From positions 186,001 to 250,000 of the forward strand of contig JAEHOE010000145.1 in NCBI GenBank assembly GCA_016858145.1: DNA of 64,000 nucleotides. The letters are read 5' to 3'. Under the pieces are notes generated by a model that searched no databases, had not been told where the DNA came from, and saw nothing but the letters and a program-made list of their open reading frames with translations. Source of the stretch: Edaphochlamys debaryana (taxonomy: Eukaryota > Chlorophyta > Chlorophyceae > Chlamydomonadales). A program made the position numbers and the translations under genes. Of this stretch, positions 21,674 through 33,190 are shown in pieces; the stretch's first letter is position 1, and each line of letters starts with the position of its first letter.

Positions 21674-23293
21674 GCACGCCCTGTTTCCCCTGCTTTGCCC
21701 CTTTGTGGGCGTGGGCCGTCGGGCCCAGGGGTTGGAAGGGGCTGTGGAGCTGGAGGCAGGTCTGGGCCGCTTGGGCCCCAATTTTGGAAGCTGTGGGAAG
21801 GGCTGGGCTGCGTTGGCCCCGGTTTTGGAACATGGAGGAAGGTCTGGGCCTGGATTCATAGCAGTTGCCCGAAGGTGAGGAAGGTGTGAATCCAGTTCCA
21901 CGGAGCTAGGATCCAGCCTCCCTCGGGAGCTATATAAGCGCTGTTTGGGCTTATTTCCGGCATACCCGGGCCTTGTGAGGTCGTCTGGTGTACGCATAGA
22001 TACCCGAGCCTGTTGGCTGAACGGTGAGCATAAGTGAAGCAACCTAGCAATCGACATCGGTCCTACCGGTACATCTCTGTAAGTGCGTGAACGCTCCTGG
22101 AGCCGGACCCCTCGACGGACTTAGGCGGATAGCCCTGCGGGGCCTTTGCACCTGCCTGGACGCCCAGCCACAGCGCAGCGCAGCAGTGTGCCTTCCTTCC
22201 TCTCTTCCTACCCCTCTCCCTCGTCGGCCAAGCCCTCAAGCGCACAAGGCCCTCGAGCTAAGTACTTCAGCGTACTTTGGCTAGTTAGCTAGCCCTTGCT
22301 GGATAATTCAGGGCGTTACGCTGCCCGATCACTTCCAGCCGTCAGCGGCACGACAGCCCAGTGCCTGCAGCCCTCCGCTCCTATCGAGCTAAGGCCTGCC
22401 CGTCCCGCCTCTGGTCCAGCACCTTAGGCGCGAGCGGAGGCGAGCGCCCTCTTCGGCCCTCGCCCCTGCCTTCTGTGTCCCGTCCTTTCCTATCATCCCT
22501 TCGTCTTCCATCCCCTCCCTTCTTATCACCAAGCAACACAAGCAAGGCGACCGGTCAACAACAACACCAAGCCTTTGTGGGGCCCGGCAGCCCGGCGTTC
22601 CTGGTCTACGTACCTGGTCTGCGGCAGCCTGCCTCCCTCTGTCCTTCCTCTCTTCCCCTTTCCCCTTTCCCTTGTACCCCAAGCAAGGAAGCTCTGCCTT
22701 CAGGCAGTGATACAACAACAACGGTTAACGTTACAGTGCTGCAGCCCTGCGGTGCTGCGAGACTCCCAGACCCCTGTGCCTGCGTGGCACGTCATCAGGC
22801 GCGAGCGGCAGCGAGCGCCGTCTGGCCCTTCGTCTGCTGTGTACCCCTTCGTCTCCCGTCAGGACTTCAGTCATTTGGTCCCGCCTTTGGGCAGTGACTA
22901 CAGCGTGACAAGGTCTTAGTCACCTCCGTCCCGCTTGTCCTGTACCTTAACAGTACAACAGTACAACAACACCGTACTTGGTCTACGTGTGGTACCTCGG
23001 CCACACCACCCAAGTTGGTCATAAATATCCGTGAACGCTTCCGCATATTCCGCAACAGTACGGCCTGAGCCCCACCGTACTACAGCACGGGTCTTAGTCA
23101 TCGGTACAGCCCCTGTCCGTGACACGCCCATGCCTCAAGGGAACGGTCACAGCCCCACCATAAGCTGTGCCCGGGCGTCGTAGTGTCTACAGTCAACGTT
23201 CCTGGGCAGCTTCGCACCCTATACACCCTCGACACCCAATCCAACGCGCGAAAATTTTCTGGTGGTTATTTGTTTAGGGTGCTGACGCTTTCT
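21449..23293 (+). repeat. Left LTR (intact)
   Basis: The uninterrupted 1845-base LTR serves as the empty-site reference for the three insertions in the right LTR. It contains a (GT)n tract at about 21640-21671, a TATATAAG box at about 21931-21938 followed by the likely transcription start region, and a TC-rich tract at about 22470-22520 and 22640-22675. It ends ...GACGCTTTCT directly before the putative primer-binding site. Confidence 0.85.
21929..21940 (+). promoter_or_regulatory. TATA box within the LTR
   Basis: GCTATATAAGCG lies about 480 bases into the left LTR, and the identical box is present in the right LTR near 30746-30757. It is the best TATA match in the region and is sensibly placed to drive the gag-like frame about 1.4 kb downstream. 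Confidence 0.55.
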
Positions 23294-23347
23294 TGGTAGC
23301 GGGACCCAGTCTGTACGACATCTTCGCTCCCTTCTACTGTATCCAAG

Positions 23348-24055
23348 ATGGCTCCGACAAGAGGCCGGGTTTCTCCTGAGTTCCTCAAAGCCATCCCTTT
23401 GTTTGACCCTAAATACCATGACGCACGTCAGTGGTTATCCCACGTTGGGCAGTTGGCAGAACTGCTCGGCCGGACAGAAGATGAGCGGCACGCCATTGCA
23501 TGCTGCCGCCTTGGCAAGGAGGCATCCGTCTGGGAGTCGGGCAATGGCTTCAGTCTACCCACCTGGCAGGCCTTCTGCCAAGGGTTCTTGGAGCGCTTTG
23601 CTGTACGAGAGGATGAGTTGTACTGGCGCCTGGCCAGTTGTCGTCAAGGGAAGAGGGAGACTGCCAGGCGCTACGCGGACCGTTATCAGCACCTGTGTGC
23701 CCAACTGGGCATTGATCCAAGCCAAGACTGCACGGACTATATCTTGCAAGGACTGAGGGTACGAGTCTATAGCAAAGTGCACATGCTGCGCCCCACAAGC
23801 CTAGAGGCAGCCATCCGTGCTGCTATATACGTGGAGGAGGGCAGGAACCCTTGGGGTATGGGACATGAGGAGGAGGAGGAGGCGTGGTGTGACGGCGCCG
23901 GTTACTACGAGGAACGACAGGAACGCGCCCAGGCCTCTCAAGCATGGTGCACGTCATGGACGTCTGTACGGGGCCGCAACAGGGAGCCTGGCCAAGGAGC
24001 CCGCTCCCGAGTGTGCCACTGTCCACGTGCGAGGAGAAGGCCATCGAAAGGATGA
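23348..24055 (+). CDS. gag: Gag-like protein of the LTR retrotransposon
   Basis: The ATG at 23348, 55 bases past the LTR end, opens a 235-codon frame. The first 190 residues look like a Ty3/gypsy-type retrotransposon gag capsid domain: FLKAIPLFDPKYHDARQWLS near the N-terminus, a helix with WQAFCQGFLERFAVREDELY, then RRYADRYQHLCAQLGIDPSQ and a hydrophobic ILQGLRVRVY block. The end is acidic (GHEEEEEAW). No CCHC zinc knuckle is visible in this frame. The frame overlaps the next one by 112 bases, which lies at -1 relative to it. Intact coding and near-identical LTRs suggest recent mobility helped in trans. Confidence 0.78.
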   Translation: MAPTRGRVSPEFLKAIPLFDPKYHDARQWLSHVGQLAELLGRTEDERHAIACCRLGKEASVWESGNGFSLPTWQAFCQGFLERFAVREDELYWRLASCRQGKRETARRYADRYQHLCAQLGIDPSQDCTDYILQGLRVRVYSKVHMLRPTSLEAAIRAAIYVEEGRNPWGMGHEEEEEAWCDGAGYYEERQERAQASQAWCTSWTSVRGRNREPGQGARSRVCHCPRARRRPSKG

Positions 24056-25158
24056 GGCGGAGGCTGGCAGACATCGAGTCGCGCCTAAGAGAGCTGGAGG
24101 CACAGGAGGAAGAAGAGATGTGTCCCTCATCACCCCCACACGGAGCGCTAGAGGATCAGGAGGAGCCAGACACGTACCCCACTGCCGGACATCCATCCTC
24201 AGTCGGACAGCTGAGAGCGCTGGCGGATCAGGAGGAGCCAGACACGTACACCTCCCCCGGAGGTACACCCCATAGTGCCATGTACATCTGCTGCCTGGAT
24301 GACAACCCAGGCACGCGCCAGATCTACACCCTGGCCGCCAGTTCAACACCTGCACCGCTGCCCCCGGAGAGTGGGCTCGCCCATGGCGGTGAGGTGGGTC
24401 TGTGCGGCGGTGGACCTGTCCAGCTTGAAATCATGGCGGCACTGGATGAGGCGGCTGACCCATCACGGGTCATCATTACACCGATTACACAAGTAACAGA
24501 GGGCGAATCCAGCCCTGCGGTTGGGGATCAAGGATCCGAGATCCAGACATCTGAGGATGTCTTCATGCGGCCGCTGTTGGCAGCCCCTGTCGGGCCGTAT
24601 GGCACCCCAGGTTTGGTGGTGGGCACGGACCCGTGCTGCAATGAGGTGGACGCCTGGCGCGTAAAGGCTTACAGCCCAGGAGAAAGCAAGAAGGGTCCTG
24701 CGCCGGGTGACTGGCGCCACCGGTGGAAGCGGGTGTGGTCAAACACGCCCAGTGGTCAAGGACGTGATGAAATCTACCAGAAGACGAGTGGCAAACCTCA
24801 GGAGAGGAACTTTTGCAGGGGATCCCGGTGGCTTCGGCCATGGGATTTTCTTAACACGCGAGCAGTCCTTTCGGCACAGCATGGCTTCAACGAGCAGTGG
24901 AGGCACAGGCGGCGTGATGTGTATGCTCCATCAATGGGACCCTGGCGGCACCAGCAAGGTGCTAGGGGACCAGGGTGTGACGGCCCTTCATGGCAGGCCC
25001 CATCGAAGTACTTCTGCAGGGGATCCCGCCAAGGTGACATGGCTGAGAGAACCCTCAAGGAAAGAAGGGCCACTGCTGTTAAGGTCATGGCTACGAAGTG
25101 TGGTGGGGGAAGCTTCATGGCTGCGCCATGGGACCCTGGTGGAGATGTGGGCCATTAA
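23944..25158 (+). CDS. Second frame of the LTR element, overlapping gag at -1
   Basis: A 404-codon frame overlapping the end of gag. The first part is a strong coiled coil (CEEKAIERMRRRLADIESRL then RELEAQEEEEM). It is followed by a tandem repeat at protein level (ALEDQEEPDTYPTAG, then ALADQEEPDTYTSPG) and a long low-complexity region without Asp-Thr-Gly protease, reverse transcriptase or integrase motifs. Two later segments repeat NFCRGSRW and YFCRGSRQ. It may be made by frameshifting from gag or may be open by chance after the coiled coil. No slippery heptamer was seen in the overlap. Confidence 0.5.
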   Translation: MVHVMDVCTGPQQGAWPRSPLPSVPLSTCEEKAIERMRRRLADIESRLRELEAQEEEEMCPSSPPHGALEDQEEPDTYPTAGHPSSVGQLRALADQEEPDTYTSPGGTPHSAMYICCLDDNPGTRQIYTLAASSTPAPLPPESGLAHGGEVGLCGGGPVQLEIMAALDEAADPSRVIITPITQVTEGESSPAVGDQGSEIQTSEDVFMRPLLAAPVGPYGTPGLVVGTDPCCNEVDAWRVKAYSPGESKKGPAPGDWRHRWKRVWSNTPSGQGRDEIYQKTSGKPQERNFCRGSRWLRPWDFLNTRAVLSAQHGFNEQWRHRRRDVYAPSMGPWRHQQGARGPGCDGPSWQAPSKYFCRGSRQGDMAERTLKERRATAVKVMATKCGGGSFMAAPWDPGGDVGH

Positions 25159-26004
25159 TTGGCCAGGCAGTGGTCCCTACTGATGAATAAGGCTGAAGTG
25201 AACCTCCCCGTTCCCACAAGATGATAAGGATTAGGCACCGATCCGCGGGAGTAGCTGAGCAGGGACGCTCAGCATTGCAGGGGATAAGCTGGCAGCTGTC
25301 CACGCTGCCAAGGTATACCCGCCGATCGGGTGACCACCCAAAACATGCAGGTGTGCGAAGAGGGTAGAAACGTCCTGCTGCGCAGCGAGGCGGGCTCGCC
25401 CCCCGAGAAGAAAATGTGAACGCTATGCTTGCAGGGGCCGTGCAGCGTCGTCCGGATGATGACGAAGGGGGATGCAGCTCGCCACAACGAAGGGGGCGGG
25501 GAAGTTTAGGGGGCCAGCGTGCCGAGGTGGAGCGCTGAGGGAGGGGCGGGTCCAGCCACTCTTGGGGCAGCCCGGGGAGGTGGGCAAGGAGCCAAGGACT
25601 ACCGCAACTTCAGCCCCAACAGCAGGGCGTGATGAGCAGGCCGTCACCGTAGCTCTACGGAACGGGGCGTGGGCGAGCGAAACGTGCGAAGCCGTGGAGC
25701 GTGGCCCCGCGCAGCGGAGTAGAAGCGGAGGATGGTCACGGATGGTCGAGGGGGAGGCACGCGCGCACCGTGTCTGTTCGCCGAGGTAACACCGAGAACG
25801 GGCCCGCCCACGGCCCACGCGAACAGACAAATGGAAAACAAGACGGTAGGGCCGCCCTGAAAGCTGCCCAAAACTCAGCCGGCGACGATGATTGTTACAC
25901 AGCTTCATGGCTGTGAGGTCCAAACGAGCCAAAAGGCTTCATAGACCTCAGCAACAGCAGCTATCATTTGCAGCTATCATCAAGAATGTTCTTGGTCCAA
26001 CCAT

Positions 26005-27666
26005 TTACGCTAAGTCTGCTAGCCTCAAAAAGCGCGCGTGTCTCAACTCGGCAATTACCCGCGCCAAACCCCTCTGGTCCGGTCCTGCCATAACCTCCAT
26101 CATAGTGCTTCCTGGCGTGACTCCTAAGGCCCACAGGCCTTGTCTAGCTTCAGCTAAAGCAGGGCACTCTAGCAAGAAATGCCGCTCATCTTCTACTGCC
26201 CCGTGGTCTCCGCAAGCTCTGCACCACCGCTCATGCCTCGGCCGTCCCCCTGGCCGATTCACCTCCAACGCATAGGCGAAACCTTATAAATAGCCGATGC
26301 TGCCAACGCGGGATGTAACACCTCCTGTGCTTTGCTGGCCCCATCCAATGCATCCAACGGCACATCTTCACCCCTGGAGGAGTGCCATCCGTCTGAAACA
26401 ACTCGGGGCGTGTCTGTAACCTGTCGCTGACCCAATCGTCATCAAATCTCAGCCTCAGTTGCTCAAGAATCCTGTCTGCGGGAACCATGGATCGGGTGAT
26501 CCGTTCAACCCGTTCTTCAATGCCTAGCGAGCTGGGCTCTCCTTCAAGTGGGTCAAAGCGCATCAAGCGCAAGAAACGAAGCATTTGGGCCCCCCATCCC
26601 CCCGCCCGGATCGGGTCTCCTCCCTGAACACACAAACGTAAACCTCCGGCGCCTTAACCAAGCGGTTCCAAAATCCCAAGACCAGATGTGCCCAGAATAC
26701 ATGCAAGGGCCACTGTCCCAACTCCCTATACAAAACCCGGTCAGGCGACAGAGTAATACCTGCTACCCGACGTAGGAAAGTGCGTTGTACCTGCACCGCT
26801 GGGTCCTTCAGGGCCAGCTCAAAGTAGCCTGCCCTGCCTGCCTGCGCCTCTGGTTGTTGCCCATATCCCCCCTCTAAAACCTTCAACAAGACCCCCGGCG
26901 CCCACACTTCCGCCCCGTAAGACAAGATGGCTCGCACCTGGGTGTCAAAGCAACCCGTAGCAATATGGGGCGTTAGCAAACCTTGCCGTTCCAGCTTACT
27001 CAGAAGCGCATGCATAGCCCGTCTCCCACAATCGTTCAACTCCTCCCTACAGGACTCAAAAGGCGAGTCGGGTCCAAAGTGGAGCCCCAGATACCGAGCC
27101 CTTCGCTTCCATGGCACAGGCCGCGTCATCTTCACGCACCCCGCCTCCCCCCGTTCGTACTGGGCTGTGCGGGCCGTTCCGTCGGGGTGAAAGAAAAGGC
27201 ATTCGCACTTGTCCACATTAGCGCTCATCCCAAACGCCGCACACCATTCATCCAGGCATCGCAGCACGTGATCCACTCGCCTCTGGCCATGGGCAAACAG
27301 CGCTAAATCATCCGCGTACAGCTTCAGCGGCACCCGTCTTCCATCTGCCCTAGGGCACTCATCCCCAAACGACTGCGCCATGCTACTTCTGTCCTTCGCC
27401 TCCACATAATCGGCATACGATTCACCGTAAAAGCCATACAATGCGGGGCTACTCGGGTCACCTTGCTTGACTCCCTGTGTTGACAGAAACGGCGGCCCCA
27501 TCTCCCCATCAGCCGGCGACGCGGGTCGGTCCTCTCGGGCGCTGCATGGGCCGCATCGGGGCCAACCGCGAGAGCCGAGCCGATCACCGTGCCCGGCGGA
27601 ACCCGACCAGTTCAAGACAACAGAAGAAGGAGAACGGCTGCTGACGACCCCCGGCAACCCGCGCAA
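26005..27666 (-). pseudogene. LINE-type reverse transcriptase, truncated and frameshifted
   Basis: Three overlapping minus-strand frames (27666-26563, 26635-26231, 26268-26005) together give the second half of a non-LTR retrotransposon polymerase: GVKQGDPSSPALYGFYGESY (RT motif B), KLYADDLALFA (YADD catalytic motif), a thumb-like region with ILSYGAEVWAPG, and a C-terminal cysteine-histidine block CRACGDHGAVEDERHFLLEC. The endonuclease domain and RT motifs 1-3 are missing, as in 5'-truncated LINE copies, and two frame changes break it. It lies inside copy 1 of the GTT-flanked family and in the same orientation. Whether it belongs to that family or inserted into it is open. Confidence 0.8.
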
Positions 27667-28059
27667 GTAGCAACAGTGCGCGCATCAGGGGACATGGCGC
27701 GCATAGTACTCGCGCCGCCGCGCAGCACAATATTACGGAGTAGGGTACGCGAGGAGAACGCTGGAGGAACGGAGCGGGATGCTGGCGGAACGCACCGAGC
27801 ATGCGCGCAGTGTCTAAACACCAGTGTCTAAACACCAGCAGGCTTGCAGAACGCTGGAAGCGCAGAGCGTGCGCGAGCACAAAGCTTTAGCCCTGGTTCG
27901 CAACCTAGCGAAACACCGAGCTGCGAGCGCAAGTCTTCCCCGCCGAGGCGCAATTGGGACAGGCGGACTCCACCGCCGCCGCTCGACGGCCCCCTGCCCG
28001 AGCCGCCCCGGCTCTCCGCTGCCCGTCCCCGCCTCTCGGTGCGAGGCTCTGGGCACCAA

Positions 28060-28810
28060 CGGGAGCTGGCAGGCGTGGGGAAAGGAGGGAACCAAGGGTG
28101 ACGGCAAGCGTGGAGAAGGGAGGCATGAGGCACCAGGGACAAGGGCGGGCGGCAGGTGCGCGAGGGGAGGCAGGGGGCAACAAGGGCGGGCGGCAGGTGC
28201 GCGAGGGGCGGCTTGGGGCAACAAGGGGGGCTGGCAGGAGTGGGGAGGGGAGGCACGAGGTACCAGGGAGGGCTGGCAGGTTGGGGCGGGGAGGCGTGGG
28301 GGCAGCCAGGGGGGCCGGCAGGCATGGCGCGGGGAGGCACGGGAAACAAGGGGGGCCGGCGGCGTGGAGAGGGGAGGCACGGGGCAGCACGGGGGGCCGG
28401 CAGGTGGGGGAGGGGAGGCTCAGGGCAACAAAAGGGGCTGGCAGGCGTGGGGAGGGGAGGCCCGGGGCAACAAGTGGGGCCGGCAGGTGGGCGAGGGAAG
28501 CTCGGGGCTTCAGGGGGGGCCGGCCGGCGTGGGGAGGGGAGGCCCGGGGCAACAAGGGGGGCCGGCTGGCGTGAAGAGGGGAGGCGCGGGGCAAGAAGGG
28601 GTGCCGGCGATGGGGCGAGGGGAAGCACATGGCAGCACGGCGAGCCGGCAGGCGTGGGGAGGGGAGGCACGGGGCAACAAGGGGGGCCGGCGGCGTGGAG
28701 AGGGGAGGCACGGGGCAGCCAGGAGGGCCGGCAGATTGGCGAGGCGAGGCTCGGGGCACTGATTGGGGTTGGCAGGCGTGGGAGGAGGGGCACGGGCCAC
28801 GAGGGGGGCT
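28060..28810. repeat. Minisatellite, about 41-base unit
   Basis: About 17 imperfect copies of a unit containing GGGGAGGGGAGGCACGGGG, then CAACAAGGGGGGC and CGGCAGGCGTG. A few more units occur at 29085-29240. All six frames are open across it, producing long Gly/Arg/Ala or Pro-rich frames that are artefacts of the repeat. Confidence 0.8.
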
Positions 28811-30452
28811 GGCAGGCATGGAGAGGGGAAAGGAGACACGGGAGACGAGTTACGCGAAAAGCAAGGCCAGCAATGCAACGAGTGCACTGGTCGGCAACCA
28901 TCCGCAGCCCTGCTCTTGCGAGCCTAATGCGGCGTCACCTTACCAGAGAAGGGAGGCACGGGGCATCTAGGGGGGAAGGGAACTGGGGGCGTTGCGTGAA
29001 AAGCAAGGCCAACAAAGGGCGATGCGAGGCTACAACACTGGCCGACTGGCGAGGTACTATCCACAACACCGCGCTTGCGAGCAACTAGGGGGGGCGGCAG
29101 GTGGGCGATGGGAGGCCCGGGGCAACAAGGGGGGCTGGCGGGCGTGGAGCGGGGGGGCACGGGGCAACCAGGGGGGCTGGCAGGTTGGCGAGGGGAGGCC
29201 CGGGGCAACAAGGGGGGAGGCCCGGGGCAACAAGGGGGGAGGGGCCGGCCCGTCCCTTGATCACGCACCGCGCTCCTACAGCCATGAGTGTGCACCTGCG
29301 CTCTAACAAGCCTCAAAGCCGCGCTGATTGGAATAGCAGTTAGCGACTCTTCATACTGCTATGCGCACAGGCACTGATATGGGCACAGGCGCTTCGCCGA
29401 GGCCGGGCAGGACATGGGGGGCCTCGAGTCTGCATCACATGCCGGGGGCATCGTGCAAACAGCACTCCAGCACGGCTGCAATACACCTAGGACGCCCTAG
29501 CGTGGCAGCAGTTAGAGGCGCTTGCCACCTTCCATCAACGGCACAAACTCAGCGCTCACATGCCTCAAGCAAGTCTACGCTCGATGGGGAGGGACATGGG
29601 GGCCGCAGTTCGTCCGTGCTGCGCGCCGTGCTGCCGCCAACGCCTGCCGGTCCGTCCAGCATTTCTGGGGGGCGGCCTGCCTGCTGGGCTGAGCAGAGTA
29701 TTGCAGGGTTTATGCATTGGGGATCTCCTACTCCTCACTGAGCTACGGTCCCCCCTGCTCCCAAAGCATGTCCAACCCACCGCTTGGCTCTGAGGCGCGC
29801 AGATTCCCGACTCGTAGAACGACACGGTATGCCATCGCCGGGATGCTCACGTAGTACCGAGTATTTCAGCATTGCTTCGACCTTCTCTAGCGACGTCTAT
29901 GCCAATGCTCACGATGCTGGCATTCGCACTTGCGGTATCGCTACGTCCACGTCCCTGCCTCCGATGCGTCGCGCGTTCAACTTTCGTGGCCAGCTGTGTC
30001 TTATCGTAAAACGGCATAAGCGCCTGTAATGCTTCAGAACGGCGGGCTTCTTCAGCTCGGCGGTTCGGCACCCGACATGCGGCCGAGTGAATCATCACTG
30101 CTCTCAAAAAAGAAGTTCGGCGATAACAGGTGGACAAGAGCGATCAAAGGGCTGTCTGCTTGCGCTCCCGCCCGCAAGCTGCACGTGGACCGGACCGAAC
30201 CGGCGGATCGTTCACACTTCTACTGGGGGACATCATGACTGTTAGTCGTCCACCAGCGTCGCGCTTGCGCCACCGTCCAGGGCGTATTCATACAGCTGCG
30301 AATTCTAATCTCACTCCCCCATCTCGTCCCAACAGCCAACCCCGGCCAAGCTCGCCTAGAGTGTGGTGCGATAGCGGGTATGCTAGCGCGCAAGGGGTAT
30401 GGTGGGCCGTGGCTGTTGCGCACGCCAGGTCATAGACCTGGCGTGTGTGTTT

Positions 30453-30490
<38 letters not shown>

Positions 30491-31814
30491 GCACGCCCTG
30501 TTTCCCCTGCTTTGCCCCTTTGTGGGCGTGGGCCGTCGGGCCCAGGGGTTGGAAGGGGCTGTGGAGCTGGAGGCAGGTCTGGGCCGCTTGGGCCCCAATT
30601 TTGGAAGCTGTGGGAAGGGCTGGGCTGCGTTGGCCCCGGTTTTGGAACATGGAGGAAGGTCTGGGCCTGGATTCTTAGCAGTTGCCCGAAGGTGAGGAAG
30701 GTGTGAATCCAGTTCCACGGAGCTAGGATCCAGCCTCCCTCGGGAGCTATATAAGCGCTGTTTGGGCTTATTTCCGGCATACCCGGGCCTTGTGAGGTCG
30801 TCTGGTGTACGCATAGATACCCGAGCCTGTTGGCTGAACGGTGAGCATAAGTGAAGCAACCTAGCAATCGACATCGGTCCTACCGGTACATCTCTGTAAG
30901 TGCGTGAACGCTCCTGGAGCCGGACCCCTCGACGGACTTAGGCGGATAGCCCTGCGGGGCCTTTGCACCTGCCTGGACGCCCAGCCACAGCGCAGCGCAG
31001 CAGTGTGCCTTCCTTCCTCTCTTCCTACCCCTCTCCCTCGTCGGCCAAGCCCTCAAGCGCACAAGGCCCTCGAGCTAAGTACTTCAGCGTACTTTGGCTA
31101 GTTAGCTAGCCCTTGCTGGATAATTCAGGGCGTTACGCTGCCCGATCACTTCCAGCCGTCAGCGGCACGACAGCCCAGTGCCTGCAGCCCTCCGCTCCTA
31201 TCGAGCTAAGGCCTGCCCGTCCCGCCTCTGGTCCAGCACCTTAGGCGCGAGCGGAGGCGAGCGCCAGGGGGGGGGTAGGTTCGTCCCAGACATACATCAC
31301 GCCTTGAATGGAAAGCGTTCGGCGAGAGGAGCCCAAATCCGCTTACAGAGTTCTAAACGGAGGTTTTATTGCAAAGTTTTGAGCCCCCAAAGTTTGGAGT
31401 AGGTAGTAGGTCGGGGGGGCTCCGGGGATTTCGTCAAGGTGCGTCCGTGGGTTTTGTCAGGCGGCCCTACACGCCGGTCCACCCCCCCGAAGGCCTTCTC
31501 CAGCACTGGGTGCCTCTATTACAGCAATTTACCACGGGTAGCAGCGTAGGGGGGGACCCACGGTCAGTTGGGGCCAGCCATGTCGGCATGCCCTGGCATG
31601 CCGCCCTGCAAGCCGCTACCCTTCCGCACAAGGACCGTCCCCCCCGCACTGCCAATCGCTGCCAACCGATGTGCGAGTATCTGATGTCCCGTTGCCGGCA
31701 TGTGAGGTGCCAACGGTGGCTGGCGGTTGGGGTTGGGGTCCAGGACATGGTCAATGTCAACGCAGTAACTTCGCCGCACGCATGTGCAGACCCAGTTAGG
31801 AAACGCACCTATCT

Positions 31815-32237
31815 GTGGTTTGTTCGCAACAGGAAGAGGATGTAAAATAAATCATGAATGGCGGTGTGTTCGCATGAGCCCCTCTGTAACACGCATAGGG
31901 GCGGCACGTGCCCCTCAAGGGGGCAGACGTGCGTAACAGCTCACGCAGTTGGCTTAGCAGGCGGGGACAGGGCGGCAGTGCGCTCACGCCGGTGGGCAGG
32001 GCCAGACACAGGCAGGCAGGCAGCGGCGGGCGGGGGCAAACACAGGCACACACAGAAGCCAAAGCAAGGTGCAATCCAAAGGCGCACATACACGGCCCTA
32101 CACGGCTGGAAAGCGCCGTGGCCACCCAACAGTCCCCAACGGCAACCGCAAACAGTAAACGGCTTTCACAATTGTAGACAAGAAAGGTAGTCAATTGCTT
32201 ACGCAATAGCAGCAACTACAATGAGAAACACGCGTGA
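31815..32237 (+). repeat. Left arm of internal inverted repeat
   Basis: The 423 bases are the inverted counterpart of 33169-33602 and differ by a few substitutions and small indels (for example a CGGAAAG or TTTCCCC insertion near 33295). The arms flank a 930-base centre within the Mutator-like element, so its transcript could fold into a long hairpin. Confidence 0.85.
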
Positions 32238-33034
32238 GCGGGGGCTCCGACGGGTCTCGCGGGGTTGGGGCCGGTGATCCGGTCCGGGGCGTGCGGAAGC
32301 GTCTCTCGCACGCGGGGAACCATAATATGGTCCCAAACGTGCGAAAGCCGCTTAACCCGCAAGACAGCCCGCTAAGCACCCAACAAGCCATCATAAATGC
32401 TCCCAGGTCGATACGGGGCTGCAATCAAGCGCAGCGGCGGTCGGCTGGTGTGCGCACTGCGCTGGGATGCGGTTTGACTTCTGCGGGCCTGCCGGGGCGC
32501 GAGCCCCTAGCCGACGACGCTGCTATGCACACACGAGGGCGAAGGATAGTGCGGCTACAAGGGCGTCTGCACCCCCGCGAGCAAGAATCATCGTGCTGCA
32601 GCGGTGCTCGACTCCTGGCAGTGCGCAAGGTGCAGCAAGCGCTGGCACCAGCAGCATGTAGAGTGCTAGCCTGGCAGCGACTCTAACGCGACAGCGTCGC
32701 TGCTATTGCGGTCAAACTGTCGTCTGGAGGACGCATCCCCCCGGACTTGGACAGCTTGCGCCCAGAACGGAGCAAGAGTGCATTGCCTATATGTGCTCAA
32801 CACGCCAAACGTTTCTTGCACCAGTCGGCCAGCCCTTCGGTTGAGGCACAGACCCGCCCATGCCCATGCACTCGAGTGTACCCGAACGCCGCTGCGTACC
32901 CACAGATCCCACACCACATGCCCCCTGACAACTCAAGGCATATTACCGTAGGCTATACTGCATCTCCCAGCTAGCCCGGCCAAACACACTCTGGCGTAAC
33001 TGGCGATGGCACGGCCCAAGAGGCCCTGACTACA

Positions 33035-33190
33035 ATGTCAGCTTCGGGCGATGATTCGAGCTATGAAGCTGAAAGTTGCTCCAGCAGCGATGACGCCGAC
33101 ATGGACGACCTGGAAACGGAGGTTGAGGATGCCGCACAGAATGCCGACACCTCGCTTGCCCGCAAACTTCACGCGTGTTTCTCATTGTAG
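33035..33190 (+). CDS. Small acidic ORF in the Mutator-like element
   Basis: A 51-residue frame beginning MSASGDDSSYEAESCSSSDD and continuing with DDLETEVEDAA, very acidic and serine-rich, ending CFSL and a stop at 33188-33190. Its last seven codons lie in the right inverted arm. It resembles the acidic N-terminus common in nuclear transposase or regulatory proteins, so it may be the remaining first exon of a lost transposase gene. Expression is unknown. Confidence 0.35.
   Translation: MSASGDDSSYEAESCSSSDDADMDDLETEVEDAAQNADTSLARKLHACFSL

Larger units (their letters stand above)
25372..30337 (-). mobile_element. GTT-flanked element, copy 1 (4966 bases, minus orientation)
   Basis: It interrupts the right LTR: the LTR reads ...GTAGAAAC before it and AACCCCGG after it, where the intact left LTR has GTAGAAACCCCGG, so three bases (AAC, or GTT in the element's sense) are duplicated. 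In the element's sense it begins GGCT next to a copy of the family body (GGGACGAGATGGGGGAG) and ends GGGCGAGCCCGCCTCGCTGC followed by GCAGCAGGAC. About 60 bases of the family 5' end are deleted. It carries a LINE-type reverse transcriptase relic, a 41-base minisatellite and a copy of the inverted-repeat-element end. Confidence 0.75.

Noticed and set aside
21566..22057. Frames with Thr-His repeats in the LTRs (also near 30383-30874)
   Set aside because: These are translations of the (GT)n tract in LTR DNA. They are identical in both LTRs because the LTRs are identical.
28060..28810. CRISPR-like array
   Set aside because: The units are contiguous degenerate repeats without distinct unique spacers, and the genome is eukaryotic.
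27828..28901. Long open frames (300-350 codons) on both strands across the minisatellite
   Set aside because: They consist of the repeated 41-base unit translated in several frames. All six frames are open and none shows a domain.
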